Of a DNA stretch of 64,000 nt, positions 1 to 8,154 are shown piece by piece; the first letter of the stretch is position 1; each line of letters starts with the position of its first letter. Source of the DNA: Natrarchaeobaculum sulfurireducens (GTDB lineage Archaea > Halobacteriota > Halobacteria > Halobacteriales > Natrialbaceae). The notes under the pieces are model-generated. The model did not search any database. It had not been told where the DNA came from and worked only from the letters and a program-made list of their open reading frames with translations. The DNA is taken from positions 2,790,001-2,854,000 of the forward strand of contig NZ_CP024047.1 of the NCBI RefSeq assembly GCF_003430825.1, read 5' to 3'. A program made the translations under genes and the position numbers.

Positions 1-1
1 C

Positions 2-268
2 CTCGGGGCGTTTCGGGGAAGCGGAAACACGACACTCGCAATGGTGATGGCCACCCTAGAGCTGCTCGTGTTCCGGGTTCCGTTGAGTTATGCGGCGCTC
101 GTCTGGTTCGAGGCTGGCATCACTGGCGTCTGGTATGCGATCGCGTTCTCGTACGTGGTCGCATCGGTACTCGCCGTCGTGTGGTTCTTCCGTGGGACGT
201 GGCTCCCCTCGTCGGTGCCCCTGAAACGGAGTTCCGGGGACGGATCGCCACATCGTGTTACCGAGTAG
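2..268 (+). CDS. MATE family efflux transporter, C-terminal fragment
   Basis: This is the tail of a multidrug and toxin extrusion (MATE) exporter, an inner-membrane cation-coupled drug antiporter. The frame enters from the left edge and ends at TAG 266-268, leaving 88 residues. The first ten residues contain GAFRGSGNT, a motif typical of the second half of MATE proteins. Two hydrophobic helices follow (visible residues about 11-36 and 38-63), then a short polar tail. The rest lies outside the window, so substrate and neighbours upstream cannot be judged. Confidence 0.8.
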   Translation, partial: LGAFRGSGNTTLAMVMATLELLVFRVPLSYAALVWFEAGITGVWYAIAFSYVVASVLAVVWFFRGTWLPSSVPLKRSSGDGSPHRVTE

Positions 269-403
269 TGGCCGACGGGACAGCGACCGCCGGTGTCGGA
301 TCTGGAGCCCGAACCAGGGACACGACCCGACTCAACACCCATGGTCATCGCTCGCACACCAGTCAGAGAAAAGAACGAATAGCCCTCCGTCACACCATGG
401 CGT

Positions 404-1306
404 ATGCAGACGCTCCGGCTCTATCAGATCGACGCGTTCACCGACGAGCCACTTTCGGGGAACCCTGCAGGTGTCGTTCCCGAGGCAGACGGCCTCACGG
501 ACGACCAGATGCAAGCGATCGCCGCCGAGATGGCCGTCAGCGAGACCGCCTTCGTTCGCTCGAGCGAGGTGGCCGACTACCGGCTTCGCTACTTTACCCC
601 CACACAGGAGGTCGATCTCTGTGGACACGCGACGATCGGTTCGTTCGCCTTCCTCCACGACCGCGACGACCTCGAGCCCGGCACGACGACGGTCGAGACG
701 AACGGCGGCGTCCTCGAGGTCGACCTCGAAGCGGACGGGACCGTCTGGATGACCCAGGAGCCTCCGCGCGTTCGACGGGTCGACCTCGAGTACGAACGGG
801 TCGCCGAGGCACTCGGTGTCGACCGCGAGGCACTCGAAGGCTCGAGCGCCGACCTGCCGCTTTCGGTCGCCTCGACCGGCCTCCCGTTCCTGGTCGTCCC
901 GATTACCTACCTCTCCGACGTCGGCAGCGCTGACCCGGATTTCGCCGCCGTCGAGGCGCTGACCGACGAGGTCGACGCGACGGGCGTCTACCTCTTCACG
1001 TTCGACACGCTCGAGGGCGAGTCGACGCTGCACGGCCGGATGTTCGCCCCTGGCGCGGGCGTTCGCGAAGACCCCGTGACCGGAACCGCAAGCGGTGCGG
1101 TCGGTGCCTACCTCGATCACGTGGGCGCGTTCGACGACGAATTCCCCGAGGAGTTACGACTCGAGCAGGGCCACTACGTCGACCGGCCGGGGCTGGTCAG
1201 AGTTCAGGTCGGCTCGAGCGTTCGAGTGGGTGGCCGCGCCGTGACCGTTCTCGACGGCTCGCTCGTCGTCCCCGAGGACGAGTCGGACGAGATCCTCGAG
1301 GCCTGA
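404..1306 (+). CDS. PhzF family epimerase/isomerase-like protein
   Basis: This 300-residue protein belongs to the PhzF family, cofactor-free isomerases and epimerases with a diaminopimelate epimerase-like fold. The N-terminus has the usual Q-I-D-A-F-T and GNPAGVV segments. The SETAF motif places the catalytic glutamate at E47, followed by DLCGHATIGS and, near the C-terminus, EDPVTGTASGAVGAYL. Length and motif order match full-length members. Archaeal members have no settled substrate, so no pathway is assigned. The gene stands alone, and its stop codon overlaps the first base of the palindromic element at 1306-1385. Confidence 0.9.
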   Translation: MQTLRLYQIDAFTDEPLSGNPAGVVPEADGLTDDQMQAIAAEMAVSETAFVRSSEVADYRLRYFTPTQEVDLCGHATIGSFAFLHDRDDLEPGTTTVETNGGVLEVDLEADGTVWMTQEPPRVRRVDLEYERVAEALGVDREALEGSSADLPLSVASTGLPFLVVPITYLSDVGSADPDFAAVEALTDEVDATGVYLFTFDTLEGESTLHGRMFAPGAGVREDPVTGTASGAVGAYLDHVGAFDDEFPEELRLEQGHYVDRPGLVRVQVGSSVRVGGRAVTVLDGSLVVPEDESDEILEA

Positions 1307-1385
1307 TACTGTCGGACAGAACTCGTGTGAGAATTCGCCGTTTCCGTCCGACGAATTCTCTTCAGTGACTTCTGTTCGACAGTAT
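1306..1385. repeat. 80-base imperfect palindrome (hairpin-forming element)
   Basis: Bases 1306-1321 and 1370-1385 form 16-base inverted arms with one mismatch (ATACTGTCGGACAGAA against TTCTGTTCGACAGTAT). A second pair, GAGAATTCG at 1329-1337 and CGAATTCTC at 1352-1360, is perfect and nearly shares the same centre. GTCGGAC (1311-1317) is also complementary to GTCCGAC (1346-1352), so alternative foldings exist. It lies directly after phzF and before ppsA. It may be a terminator-like hairpin, a processing site, or a miniature mobile palindrome. Confidence 0.7.
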
Positions 1386-1563
1386 AAGTCCCGTCTCGAA
1401 GCCCACCTGTTCTCGAGAGCAGCGACGGTTCGGATGGTTCGTTTCGAAGTCGAAATCACGGCCACGGACCCTGCACTGGCCAGTCTTTGGGCGGCGAAAT
1501 TCGCCACCTCGGTCAGAAACTCATTCGACACCGAGTAGCGAATCGTGGCGACTGTTCGCAACC

Positions 1564-1572
1564 TTCTTTATC
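1564..1572 (+). promoter_or_regulatory. Probable TATA box of ppsA
   Basis: TTCTTTATC is centred about 30 bases before the ppsA ATG at 1598. This spacing fits a haloarchaeal TATA box driving a leaderless or nearly leaderless transcript, and it supports choosing the ATG at 1598 over in-frame codons further upstream. Confidence 0.45.
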
Positions 1573-1597
1573 TGCTCGCCTGTGGCTGCAAATAGCA

Positions 1598-3955
1598 ATG
1601 GCTGTACTCTGGCTGGACGAGATCAGCGCCGACGACCTCGAGACGGTCGGCGGCAAAGGTGCCTCCCTGGGCGAGCTTACTGGAGCCGGGCTGCCAGTTC
1701 CGCCGGGATTCGTGGTGACTGCTGGAACGTACCGGTCGTTCATCGAAGACGCCGAAATCGACGACGAACTGTTCGCAGCGGTCGACGTCGACGCCGACGA
1801 CTCCGCCGCCTTAGCCGAGGCCGCAGAACGTGCACAGGACCTCATCCTCGAGACGCCGTTCCCCGACGACCTCCGCGAGGAGATCGTCGCTTCCTACCGA
1901 GAGATCGGCGACGGTGAAGCGTTCGTCGCGGTGCGTTCGTCGGCGACGGCCGAAGACTTGCCCGACGCGTCGTTCGCTGGCCAACAGGAGACGTTCCTTA
2001 ACGTCACCGAAGACGGGCTTCTCGACCGCGTGCGCGAGTGCTGGGCGTCGCTTTTCACCCAGCGTGCGATCTACTACCGCCAGGAGCAAGGATTCGAACA
2101 CGACATCGTGAACATCGCCGTCGTGGTCCAGCAGATGGTCGACGCCGAGAAGTCCGGCGTCATGTTCACCAGTCACCCGTCGACGGGCGATCCGACGATG
2201 ATCATCGAGGCCGCGTGGGGACTCGGTGAGGCCGTCGTCTCCGGCGCTGTCTCACCCGACAACTACGTCGTCTCCCGCGAGGACGGCGACGTCGACGTCA
2301 CGGTCGCCGACAAGAAGGTCGAACACGTCAAAGACGAGGAGACTGGCGAAACCGTCGAGCGACCCGTCACCGAGGAGAAACGCACCGAACGCGTCGTTAG
2401 CGACGACGAGATCGACGCTCTCGTCGAACTCGGTGAGCGCGTCGAAGATCACTACGGCCACCCACAGGACGTCGAGTGGGCCATCGTCGACGGCGATGAG
2501 GACGGTACGTCGAGCAACGGGGCGGAGTCCGGCGATAGCGAGGTCTTCATGTTGCAGTCTCGCCCCATCACGACGATCGGTGAAGCCGAGACAGCCGACA
2601 CTGCGGACCCAACGGAGGGCGTCGCCGACGGCAGCGGCAGCGTCCAGGCGGCGGCTGGCGGCGAGACGGCCGAGGCCACCGGTGACGTGCTCATCGATGG
2701 CCTGGGCTCGAGCCCCGGCATCGTCAGCGGCCCCGCAAAGATCGTAACGAAACTCGACGACCTCGCGAAGGTCGCCGAAGGCGACATCATCGTCACCGAG
2801 ATGACGATGCCCGATATGGTGCCAGCGATGAAACGCGCCAACGGCATCATCACCGACGAGGGTGGCATGACCAGCCACGCCGCCATCGTCTCGCGTGAAC
2901 TCGGCGTCCCCGCCATCGTCGGCACCGGCAATGCGACGACCGTCCTCAGTGACGGCCAACTCGTCACGCTCGACGGCGACAGGGGCGCGGTGCTCGAAGG
3001 CCAGGAGGTCGACCCCGACGAGGAGACCGAACCCGTCGAGGAGGTCAGACCGAAGTCGCCGGTCAAACCGATGACCGCGACCGAGGTGAAAGTCAACGTC
3101 TCGATTCCCGAAGCCGCAGAACGAGCCGCGGCCACGGGTGCCGACGGCGTCGGCCTCCTCCGGACGGAGCACATGATCCTCTCGCTCAATCAGACGCCCG
3201 AAAGCTATATCGAAGAAAACGGCGCCGACGCCTACACGAACGAACTCGTCGAGGGCATCCGCAGTGTCGCCGACGAGTTCTACCCCCGACCCGTCCGCGT
3301 GCGCACCCTCGACGCACCGACCGACGAGTTCCGCCAGCTCGAGGGTGGCGACGACGAACCCGCAGAGCACAACCCGATGCTCGGCTACCGCGGCATCCGC
3401 CGCTCGCTCGACCGGCCGGACGTCTTCGAGCACGAACTCGAGGCGTTCCGACGGCTCTACGGGCTCGGCTACGACAACGTCGAGATCATGTTCCCGCTGG
3501 TCAACGACGCCGAAGACGTCTACGCGGCCAAACGTCGGCTCGAGGCCGCGGGTATCGACCCGAAAAAACGCAAGTGGGGCGTGATGATCGAGACGCCGGC
3601 GTCTGCGCTGTCGGTCGAAGGGATGGCCGCCGCAGGCATCGACTTCGCCTCCTTCGGAACGAACGACCTCACCCAGTACACGCTCGCAGTCGATCGAAAC
3701 AACGAGAACGTCGCCGACCGCTTCGACGAACTCCATCCCGCCGTCTTGCGCCTGATCGGCGACGTCATCGAGACCTGCCGCGAACACGGCGTCGATACGA
3801 GTATCTGTGGTCAGGCTGGCTCGAAACCCGAGATGGCGCAGTTCCTCGTCGAGGAAGGTATCAGCTCGATCTCCGCGAACATCGATGCCGTCCGCGACGT
3901 CCAGCACGAAGTGAAACGGGTCGAACAGCGGCTGCTGCTCGATTCGGTCCGGTAG
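1598..3955 (+). CDS. ppsA: Phosphoenolpyruvate synthase (pyruvate, water dikinase)
   Basis: This enzyme converts pyruvate, ATP and water to PEP, AMP and phosphate in the cytoplasm, the gluconeogenic counterpart of pyruvate kinase at 12484. The 785 residues show the family order: an ATP-grasp pyruvate/ATP-binding domain (about 1-340), a mobile phosphohistidine domain with [13 protein letters not shown] (phospho-acceptor H427), and a C-terminal PEP-binding barrel with [26 protein letters not shown] and CGQAGS (catalytic C737). A low-complexity acidic/alanine linker near residues 325-365 joins the first two domains. The ATG at 1598 is preferred because the protein then begins at the conserved start of the domain and a TATA box sits 30 bases upstream. 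Confidence 0.95.
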   Translation: MAVLWLDEISADDLETVGGKGASLGELTGAGLPVPPGFVVTAGTYRSFIEDAEIDDELFAAVDVDADDSAALAEAAERAQDLILETPFPDDLREEIVASYREIGDGEAFVAVRSSATAEDLPDASFAGQQETFLNVTEDGLLDRVRECWASLFTQRAIYYRQEQGFEHDIVNIAVVVQQMVDAEKSGVMFTSHPSTGDPTMIIEAAWGLGEAVVSGAVSPDNYVVSREDGDVDVTVADKKVEHVKDEETGETVERPVTEEKRTERVVSDDEIDALVELGERVEDHYGHPQDVEWAIVDGDEDGTSSNGAESGDSEVFMLQSRPITTIGEAETADTADPTEGVADGSGSVQAAAGGETAEATGDVLIDGLGSSPGIVSGPAKIVTKLDDLAKVAEGDIIVTEMTMPDMVPAMKRANGIITDEGGMTSHAAIVSRELGVPAIVGTGNATTVLSDGQLVTLDGDRGAVLEGQEVDPDEETEPVEEVRPKSPVKPMTATEVKVNVSIPEAAERAAATGADGVGLLRTEHMILSLNQTPESYIEENGADAYTNELVEGIRSVADEFYPRPVRVRTLDAPTDEFRQLEGGDDEPAEHNPMLGYRGIRRSLDRPDVFEHELEAFRRLYGLGYDNVEIMFPLVNDAEDVYAAKRRLEAAGIDPKKRKWGVMIETPASALSVEGMAAAGIDFASFGTNDLTQYTLAVDRNNENVADRFDELHPAVLRLIGDVIETCREHGVDTSICGQAGSKPEMAQFLVEEGISSISANIDAVRDVQHEVKRVEQRLLLDSVR

Positions 3956-4068
3956 CTCGGTTTCGCCTCGCACAGTCTCTTCCAGCGAGTTCGCTCGAGT
4001 CGTACCCGAAACGACGGTCTGGCTGGCCAAACGCAACGAATAAAGTGACGACAGTCCTTGACGGAGAT

Positions 4069-5154
4069 ATGCAAGCGGAGCCGCAGGCGTTCGATCGGGT
4101 GCTCTCGTCGATGTGCACGAAACCACACCCGGTAGCGCGCGAGGCGGCCGAACGGTTTCTCGCGACGAACCCCGGTGATCCCGGAAGCTATCCAACGATT
4201 TCGGCGTTGGAAGACGAGGCCATCGCCGTTCTCGGCGAGATCGCCGGCCTCGAAGAATCGGCGGGCTACGTCGCAAGCGGCGGTACGGAGGCGAACATTC
4301 AGGCGGTGCGGATCGCCCGTGATCGAGCCGAGACGAGTCAGCCGAACGTCGTCATGCCCGAGTCGGGACACTTCAGTTTCCGGAAGGCCGCAGACGTTCT
4401 GGGCGTCGAGTTGCGAATCGTCCCGACCGACGACGACCACCGGGCTGACGTAGAAGCCGTCCGGGCGGCCGTCGACGACGAGACGGCGATGGTCGTCGGC
4501 GTCGCAGGGACGACCGAGTACGGCCGCGTCGACCCGATTCCGGAACTCGGCGAGGTCGCGTCTACGGTCGACGCGCTGTTGCACGTCGACGCCGCCTGGG
4601 GCGGATTCGTCCTGCCGTTTACGCGCTACGAGTGGAACTTCTCGCACGCGCCGGTCGATACGATGGCCATCGACCCCCACAAGATGGGACAGGCCGCAGT
4701 GCCCGCCGGCGGCCTGCTCGTCCGCTCGAGTGCGTTGCTCGACGAACTCGCCGTCGACACCCCCTACCTCGAGTCGACCTCACAGGCGACACTGACGGGG
4801 ACACGCTCGGGTGCGGGCGTCGCAAGCGCCGTTGCGGCGATGGACGAACTGTGGCCGACGGGCTACCGTCGCCAGTACGAGCGAGCCCAGCACAACGCCG
4901 ACTGGCTGGCGGAAGCGCTCGAGAAACGCGGCTACGAGGTCGTCGAACCGACGCTGCCACTCGTCGCGGCTGATCTGCCCCGGTCGACGTTCGAGGCGCT
5001 CCGCGGACGGGGCTGGCGCATCTCACGGACGGCGACCGACGAGACCCGAATCGTCTGTATGCCCCACGTCACCCGCAAGATGCTCGCCGGTTTCGTCGCC
5101 GATCTCGATCGACTCGAGGTGCGAGCCAGCGTGCCGGTCGTTGCCGACGATTGA
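4069..5154 (+). CDS. mfnA: MfnA-type tyrosine/aspartate decarboxylase (PLP-dependent)
   Basis: This is a group II PLP decarboxylase of the archaeal MfnA type, 361 residues. The PLP lysine is K205 in [14 protein letters not shown], with the preceding HVDAAWGG segment binding the cofactor and GGTEANIQA in the N-terminal half. In methanogens MfnA makes tyramine. In halophiles and Thermococcales the same family is thought to decarboxylate aspartate to beta-alanine for coenzyme A, which is the likelier role here because methanofuran is absent from haloarchaea. The ATG at 4069 was chosen because it begins the recognisable fold, upstream sequence has no family similarity, and ppsA ends 113 bases earlier. 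Confidence 0.88.
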   Translation: MQAEPQAFDRVLSSMCTKPHPVAREAAERFLATNPGDPGSYPTISALEDEAIAVLGEIAGLEESAGYVASGGTEANIQAVRIARDRAETSQPNVVMPESGHFSFRKAADVLGVELRIVPTDDDHRADVEAVRAAVDDETAMVVGVAGTTEYGRVDPIPELGEVASTVDALLHVDAAWGGFVLPFTRYEWNFSHAPVDTMAIDPHKMGQAAVPAGGLLVRSSALLDELAVDTPYLESTSQATLTGTRSGAGVASAVAAMDELWPTGYRRQYERAQHNADWLAEALEKRGYEVVEPTLPLVAADLPRSTFEALRGRGWRISRTATDETRIVCMPHVTRKMLAGFVADLDRLEVRASVPVVADD

Positions 5155-5214
5155 GCTGGTGTTTTCGACGGTCGTACCAGTCGATTTACCAGCGGATCGA
5201 CCGAACGACGGTAC

Positions 5215-5433
5215 ATGGAAACGAACGTCTGCGCCATCGACCGCATGGTTCGACTCGCTCTCGGTGTGGTACTCGCCGTCGTCGGGGCGGCCGCCCTCGC
5301 TGGCGTCCTCGCGGTCGGGACGACCGTCGCCGCCGTCGCACTCGTCGTCGGCCTCGTCCTCCTCGGTACCGCCACGTTACAGCTCTGTCCACTGTACACC
5401 GTGCTCGGAATCGACACCTGCGGCGGGAACTGA
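5215..5433 (+). CDS. DUF2892-like small membrane protein
   Basis: This 72-residue protein has the DUF2892 (YgaP membrane-tail) pattern: N-V-C-A-I-D-R near the N-terminus, R-L-A-L-G, two hydrophobic helices (about 13-34 and 37-56), and the closing CPLYTVLGIDTC motif. Related domains are found alone or fused to rhodanese domains and may relate to sulfur handling, but the solo haloarchaeal forms have no assigned function. It follows mfnA by 60 bases on the same strand. Confidence 0.8.
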   Translation: METNVCAIDRMVRLALGVVLAVVGAAALAGVLAVGTTVAAVALVVGLVLLGTATLQLCPLYTVLGIDTCGGN

Positions 5434-5506
5434 GCGCAGTACCGGCTGTCTGCACCTGAACATCGAAGCGATACACGTTTTCCGCCCCGACGAAAGCTAG
5501 CTACTG

Positions 5507-5833
5507 ATGGACTGGATAGACGCCGTCGCGGTCGTCGGAATCGTCGTGCTGGCTGTGTCGGCGACGGCGCTCGAGACGATCGTCGTCGCGGCGGCACTCG
5601 GCGGCTTCATGCTCTCGTTATCGGTCTGGCGGCTCTACGGTGGCCGTCCCTGGGAGGCGCTGGGCTGGTTTGCCTGGGTCGGGGCGGCAGCGATGGTCGT
5701 CCTCGGGCCGGGAAACCCGCCCGTGCTGGTAGCGTTCGTAATCGCCGCGATCGTCGGCGCGATGGCGCTACTGGGCGGGCGGTTCGGCATTCTCGTCGAC
5801 GTCTGGAGTGTCGATGACCGGCGCGTGGAGTAA
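5507..5833 (+). CDS. Small integral membrane protein, unknown function
   Basis: This 108-residue protein is almost entirely hydrophobic, with about four predicted membrane helices (roughly 4-23, 24-42, 48-66 and 70-93) and a short polar tail ending in V-D-D-R-R. No family motif is recognised. It lies 73 bases after the DUF2892-like gene on the same strand and may share its transcript. Continuous coding character and a compact position between two expressed genes support its being real. Confidence 0.65.
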   Translation: MDWIDAVAVVGIVVLAVSATALETIVVAAALGGFMLSLSVWRLYGGRPWEALGWFAWVGAAAMVVLGPGNPPVLVAFVIAAIVGAMALLGGRFGILVDVWSVDDRRVE

Positions 5834-5941
5834 CCACAGTCCCACCGCAGGTGGCACAACGCCGTGTGCGGCTGGATGGTCGACGGCTCCCCGGTCGTGG
5901 TCGGACGAGCGACGATCGACGACGGACGACGAAGCAAAACC

Positions 5942-5960
5942 GGCGGGTTTTACGCCCGCC
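5942..5960 (+). promoter_or_regulatory. metG promoter: TATA inside an inverted repeat
   Basis: GGCGGG (5942-5947) and CCCGCC (5955-5960) flank TTTTACG, which sits about 27 bases before the metG ATG at 5978. The T-rich core is the best TATA candidate. The flanking arms could be BRE sequence by chance, an operator, or a hairpin lying just upstream of the transcript start. Confidence 0.4.
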
Positions 5961-5977
5961 ACCGACAGCACACGTAT

Positions 5978-8083
5978 ATGAGCACCGACGACTTTCCGAC
6001 GGACCGTCCCGCGGTGGTGACCTGTGGGTTGCCCTACGCCAACGGCGACTTGCACATCGGCCACCTTCGGGGGTACATCGGCGCGGACGCGTTCACCCGC
6101 GCACTTCGAACGATCGGTCAGCAGGCGGCGTACGTTAGCGGCTCTGACATGCACGGAACGCCCGTCGCGGTCAACGCCGAACAGGAGGGGGTCGACCCCG
6201 AGGAGTTCGCGTTGCGCTGGCACGAACAGTACGAGGAGACGTTCCCGCAGTTCAACGTCGATTTCGACAACTACGGCCACACCCACGACGAGACGAACAC
6301 CGCGATCACCCAGGAGATCGTCCGCACGTTAGACGAGAAAGGCCACGTCTACGAAAAAGAAATCCAGGTCGCCTACGATCCCGACGCCGATCAGTACCTT
6401 CCGGACCGCTACGTCGTCGGCACCTGTCCGTACTGTGGCGAGGCCGCCCGTGGCGACGAGTGTGACGAGGGCTGCCAGCGCCACCTCGAGCCAGGTGAGG
6501 TCGAAGAACCGACGAGCACGATTACCGGTAATCCCGCCGAGTACCGCGAGCGCAGCCACAAGTTCTTCGAGGTCTCGGCGTTCGAGGAGTACCTCACCGA
6601 GTTCCTCGACGGCCTCGAGGGCACCTCCAACGCCCGTAACCAGCCCCGGCAGTGGATCGAAGATGGGCTGCAAGACTGGTGTATCACCCGCGATATGGAT
6701 TGGGGGATCGATTATCCAGGCACGGGCGGCGAGGACCTCGTGCTGTACGTCTGGGTCGACGCACCTATCGAGTACATCTCCTCGACCAAACAGTACGCAG
6801 AGCGCGTCGGTACCGACGAGTACGACTGGGAGGAGGTCTGGACGGAAAACGGCGACATCGTCCACTTCATCGGCCGAGACATCATCCAGCATCACACGAT
6901 CTTCTGGCCCGCGATGCTCGAGGGCGCAGGCTACACCGCGCCCCGTGCCGTCGCCGCGACCGGCTTCATCACGATCAACGGCAAGGGCCTCTCGACCAGC
7001 CGTAACCGGGCGATCTGGGCGCGCGAGTATCTCGAGGAAGGCTTTCACCCCGATCTGTTGCGGTACTACCTGACGACGACCGGCGGCCTCCAGCAGGACG
7101 TCGACTTCTCGTGGGACGCTTTCCAGGAGAAAGTCAACGGCGAACTCGTCGGCACCGTCGGCAACTTCTGGTACCGCTCGCTGCTGTTTGCCTACCGGAA
7201 CTACGAGGGCACCCCGGAGGCCGAGGTCTCCGCGGACGTCGAGAGCCGGATCAACGGCGCGATCGAAGAGGTTCACGAGGCCGTCAACGACTACTCGCTG
7301 CGTGGGATCGGCCAGGCTGCCACACGGCTCGCCCAGTTCGGCAACGAGTACATCCAGCGCAACGAGCCCTGGAAGCTCACCGACGACGACCCAGAGAAAG
7401 CGGCACAGGTTATCCGCGACTGCGTCCAGATCGCTAAAGCCGTCGCCGTCTTGCTCGAGCCGATCGCCCCCGAGAAGGCCCAGGCGCTGTGGGAGCAACT
7501 CAGCGAGGACGGCCAGATCGCCGACGCCTACCTCGAGGATGCTCTCGAGGCACCGCCACGGACCTTCGAGGAACCCGGTGAACTCTTCGAGAAGGTCGAA
7601 GACGACCGCGTGGACGAACTCAACACGAAACTCGAAGAGCGCGTCGCCGCGGCTGCGACGGACGAGGCGGACGCTGGCGCGGACGAAGAAACCGAAAGTG
7701 ACGACACCGACGACGAGGAATCGGGTGACATGACCGACACCGACGACCTCGAGGCGCTTGCCGACGACCGCATCAGCTTCGACGACTTCCAGGACCTCGA
7801 CATCCGCGTCGGGCGCATCGAGACCGCCGAGGGCATCGACGGCGCGGACGACCTCGCCCGTCTCGAGGTCGACATCGGGTTCGAGACCCGCCAGGTCGTC
7901 GCAGGTATCAAGCAACTGCACAACCTCGAGGAGCTGCCCGGCGAGACGTGTATCCTGCTCGCGAATATGGAACCAGCCGAACTGTTCGGCGTCGAATCGA
8001 ACGGGATGATCCTCGCCGCTGGTGAGGAGGCCGATCTGCTGACAACCCACGGCGACGCAGCCGTCGGCGAGAAAGTCCAATAG
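5978..8083 (+). CDS. metG: Methionine--tRNA ligase
   Basis: This class I aminoacyl-tRNA synthetase charges tRNA-Met. The 701 residues contain HIGH at 26-29, a zinc-knuckle insertion CPYCGEAARGDECDEGC in the connective domain, WVDAPIEY, and the KMSKS-equivalent KGLSTS starting at K336. After the anticodon-binding helical domain comes an acidic, repetitive linker (about 555-590) and a C-terminal EMAP-II/Trbp111-like tRNA-binding domain (about 600-701, with D-I-R-V-G and AGIKQLHNLEEL). That appended domain is present in many but not all archaeal MetRS. The ATG at 5978 is supported by the TATA box 27 bases upstream. A T-run at 8096-8100 follows the gene. Confidence 0.97.
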   Translation: MSTDDFPTDRPAVVTCGLPYANGDLHIGHLRGYIGADAFTRALRTIGQQAAYVSGSDMHGTPVAVNAEQEGVDPEEFALRWHEQYEETFPQFNVDFDNYGHTHDETNTAITQEIVRTLDEKGHVYEKEIQVAYDPDADQYLPDRYVVGTCPYCGEAARGDECDEGCQRHLEPGEVEEPTSTITGNPAEYRERSHKFFEVSAFEEYLTEFLDGLEGTSNARNQPRQWIEDGLQDWCITRDMDWGIDYPGTGGEDLVLYVWVDAPIEYISSTKQYAERVGTDEYDWEEVWTENGDIVHFIGRDIIQHHTIFWPAMLEGAGYTAPRAVAATGFITINGKGLSTSRNRAIWAREYLEEGFHPDLLRYYLTTTGGLQQDVDFSWDAFQEKVNGELVGTVGNFWYRSLLFAYRNYEGTPEAEVSADVESRINGAIEEVHEAVNDYSLRGIGQAATRLAQFGNEYIQRNEPWKLTDDDPEKAAQVIRDCVQIAKAVAVLLEPIAPEKAQALWEQLSEDGQIADAYLEDALEAPPRTFEEPGELFEKVEDDRVDELNTKLEERVAAAATDEADAGADEETESDDTDDEESGDMTDTDDLEALADDRISFDDFQDLDIRVGRIETAEGIDGADDLARLEVDIGFETRQVVAGIKQLHNLEELPGETCILLANMEPAELFGVESNGMILAAGEEADLLTTHGDAAVGEKVQ

Positions 8084-8095
8084 CGTCCTCGCGAG

Positions 8096-8100
8096 TTTTT
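8096..8100 (+). terminator. Oligo-T tract after metG
   Basis: A run of five T residues begins 13 bases after the metG stop, in the gap before the convergent hydrolase gene. Short T-tracts are the usual intrinsic termination signal in euryarchaea. There is no convincing hairpin in front of it. Confidence 0.35.
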
Positions 8101-8154
8101 CGATTCTGCCGTCCGGCGCACAGGCAACAGTCGAGCCCACGTGAGCGGTCGACG

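Noticed and set aside
2252-4276. A long open frame on the minus strand across ppsA.
   Set aside because: It mirrors the codon bias of ppsA, has no recognisable domain and runs opposite to a clear PEP synthase; long antisense frames are normal in this GC-rich DNA.
6329-8140. A 603-residue minus-strand frame over metG.
   Set aside because: It is the shadow of metG, with no motif and no promoter.
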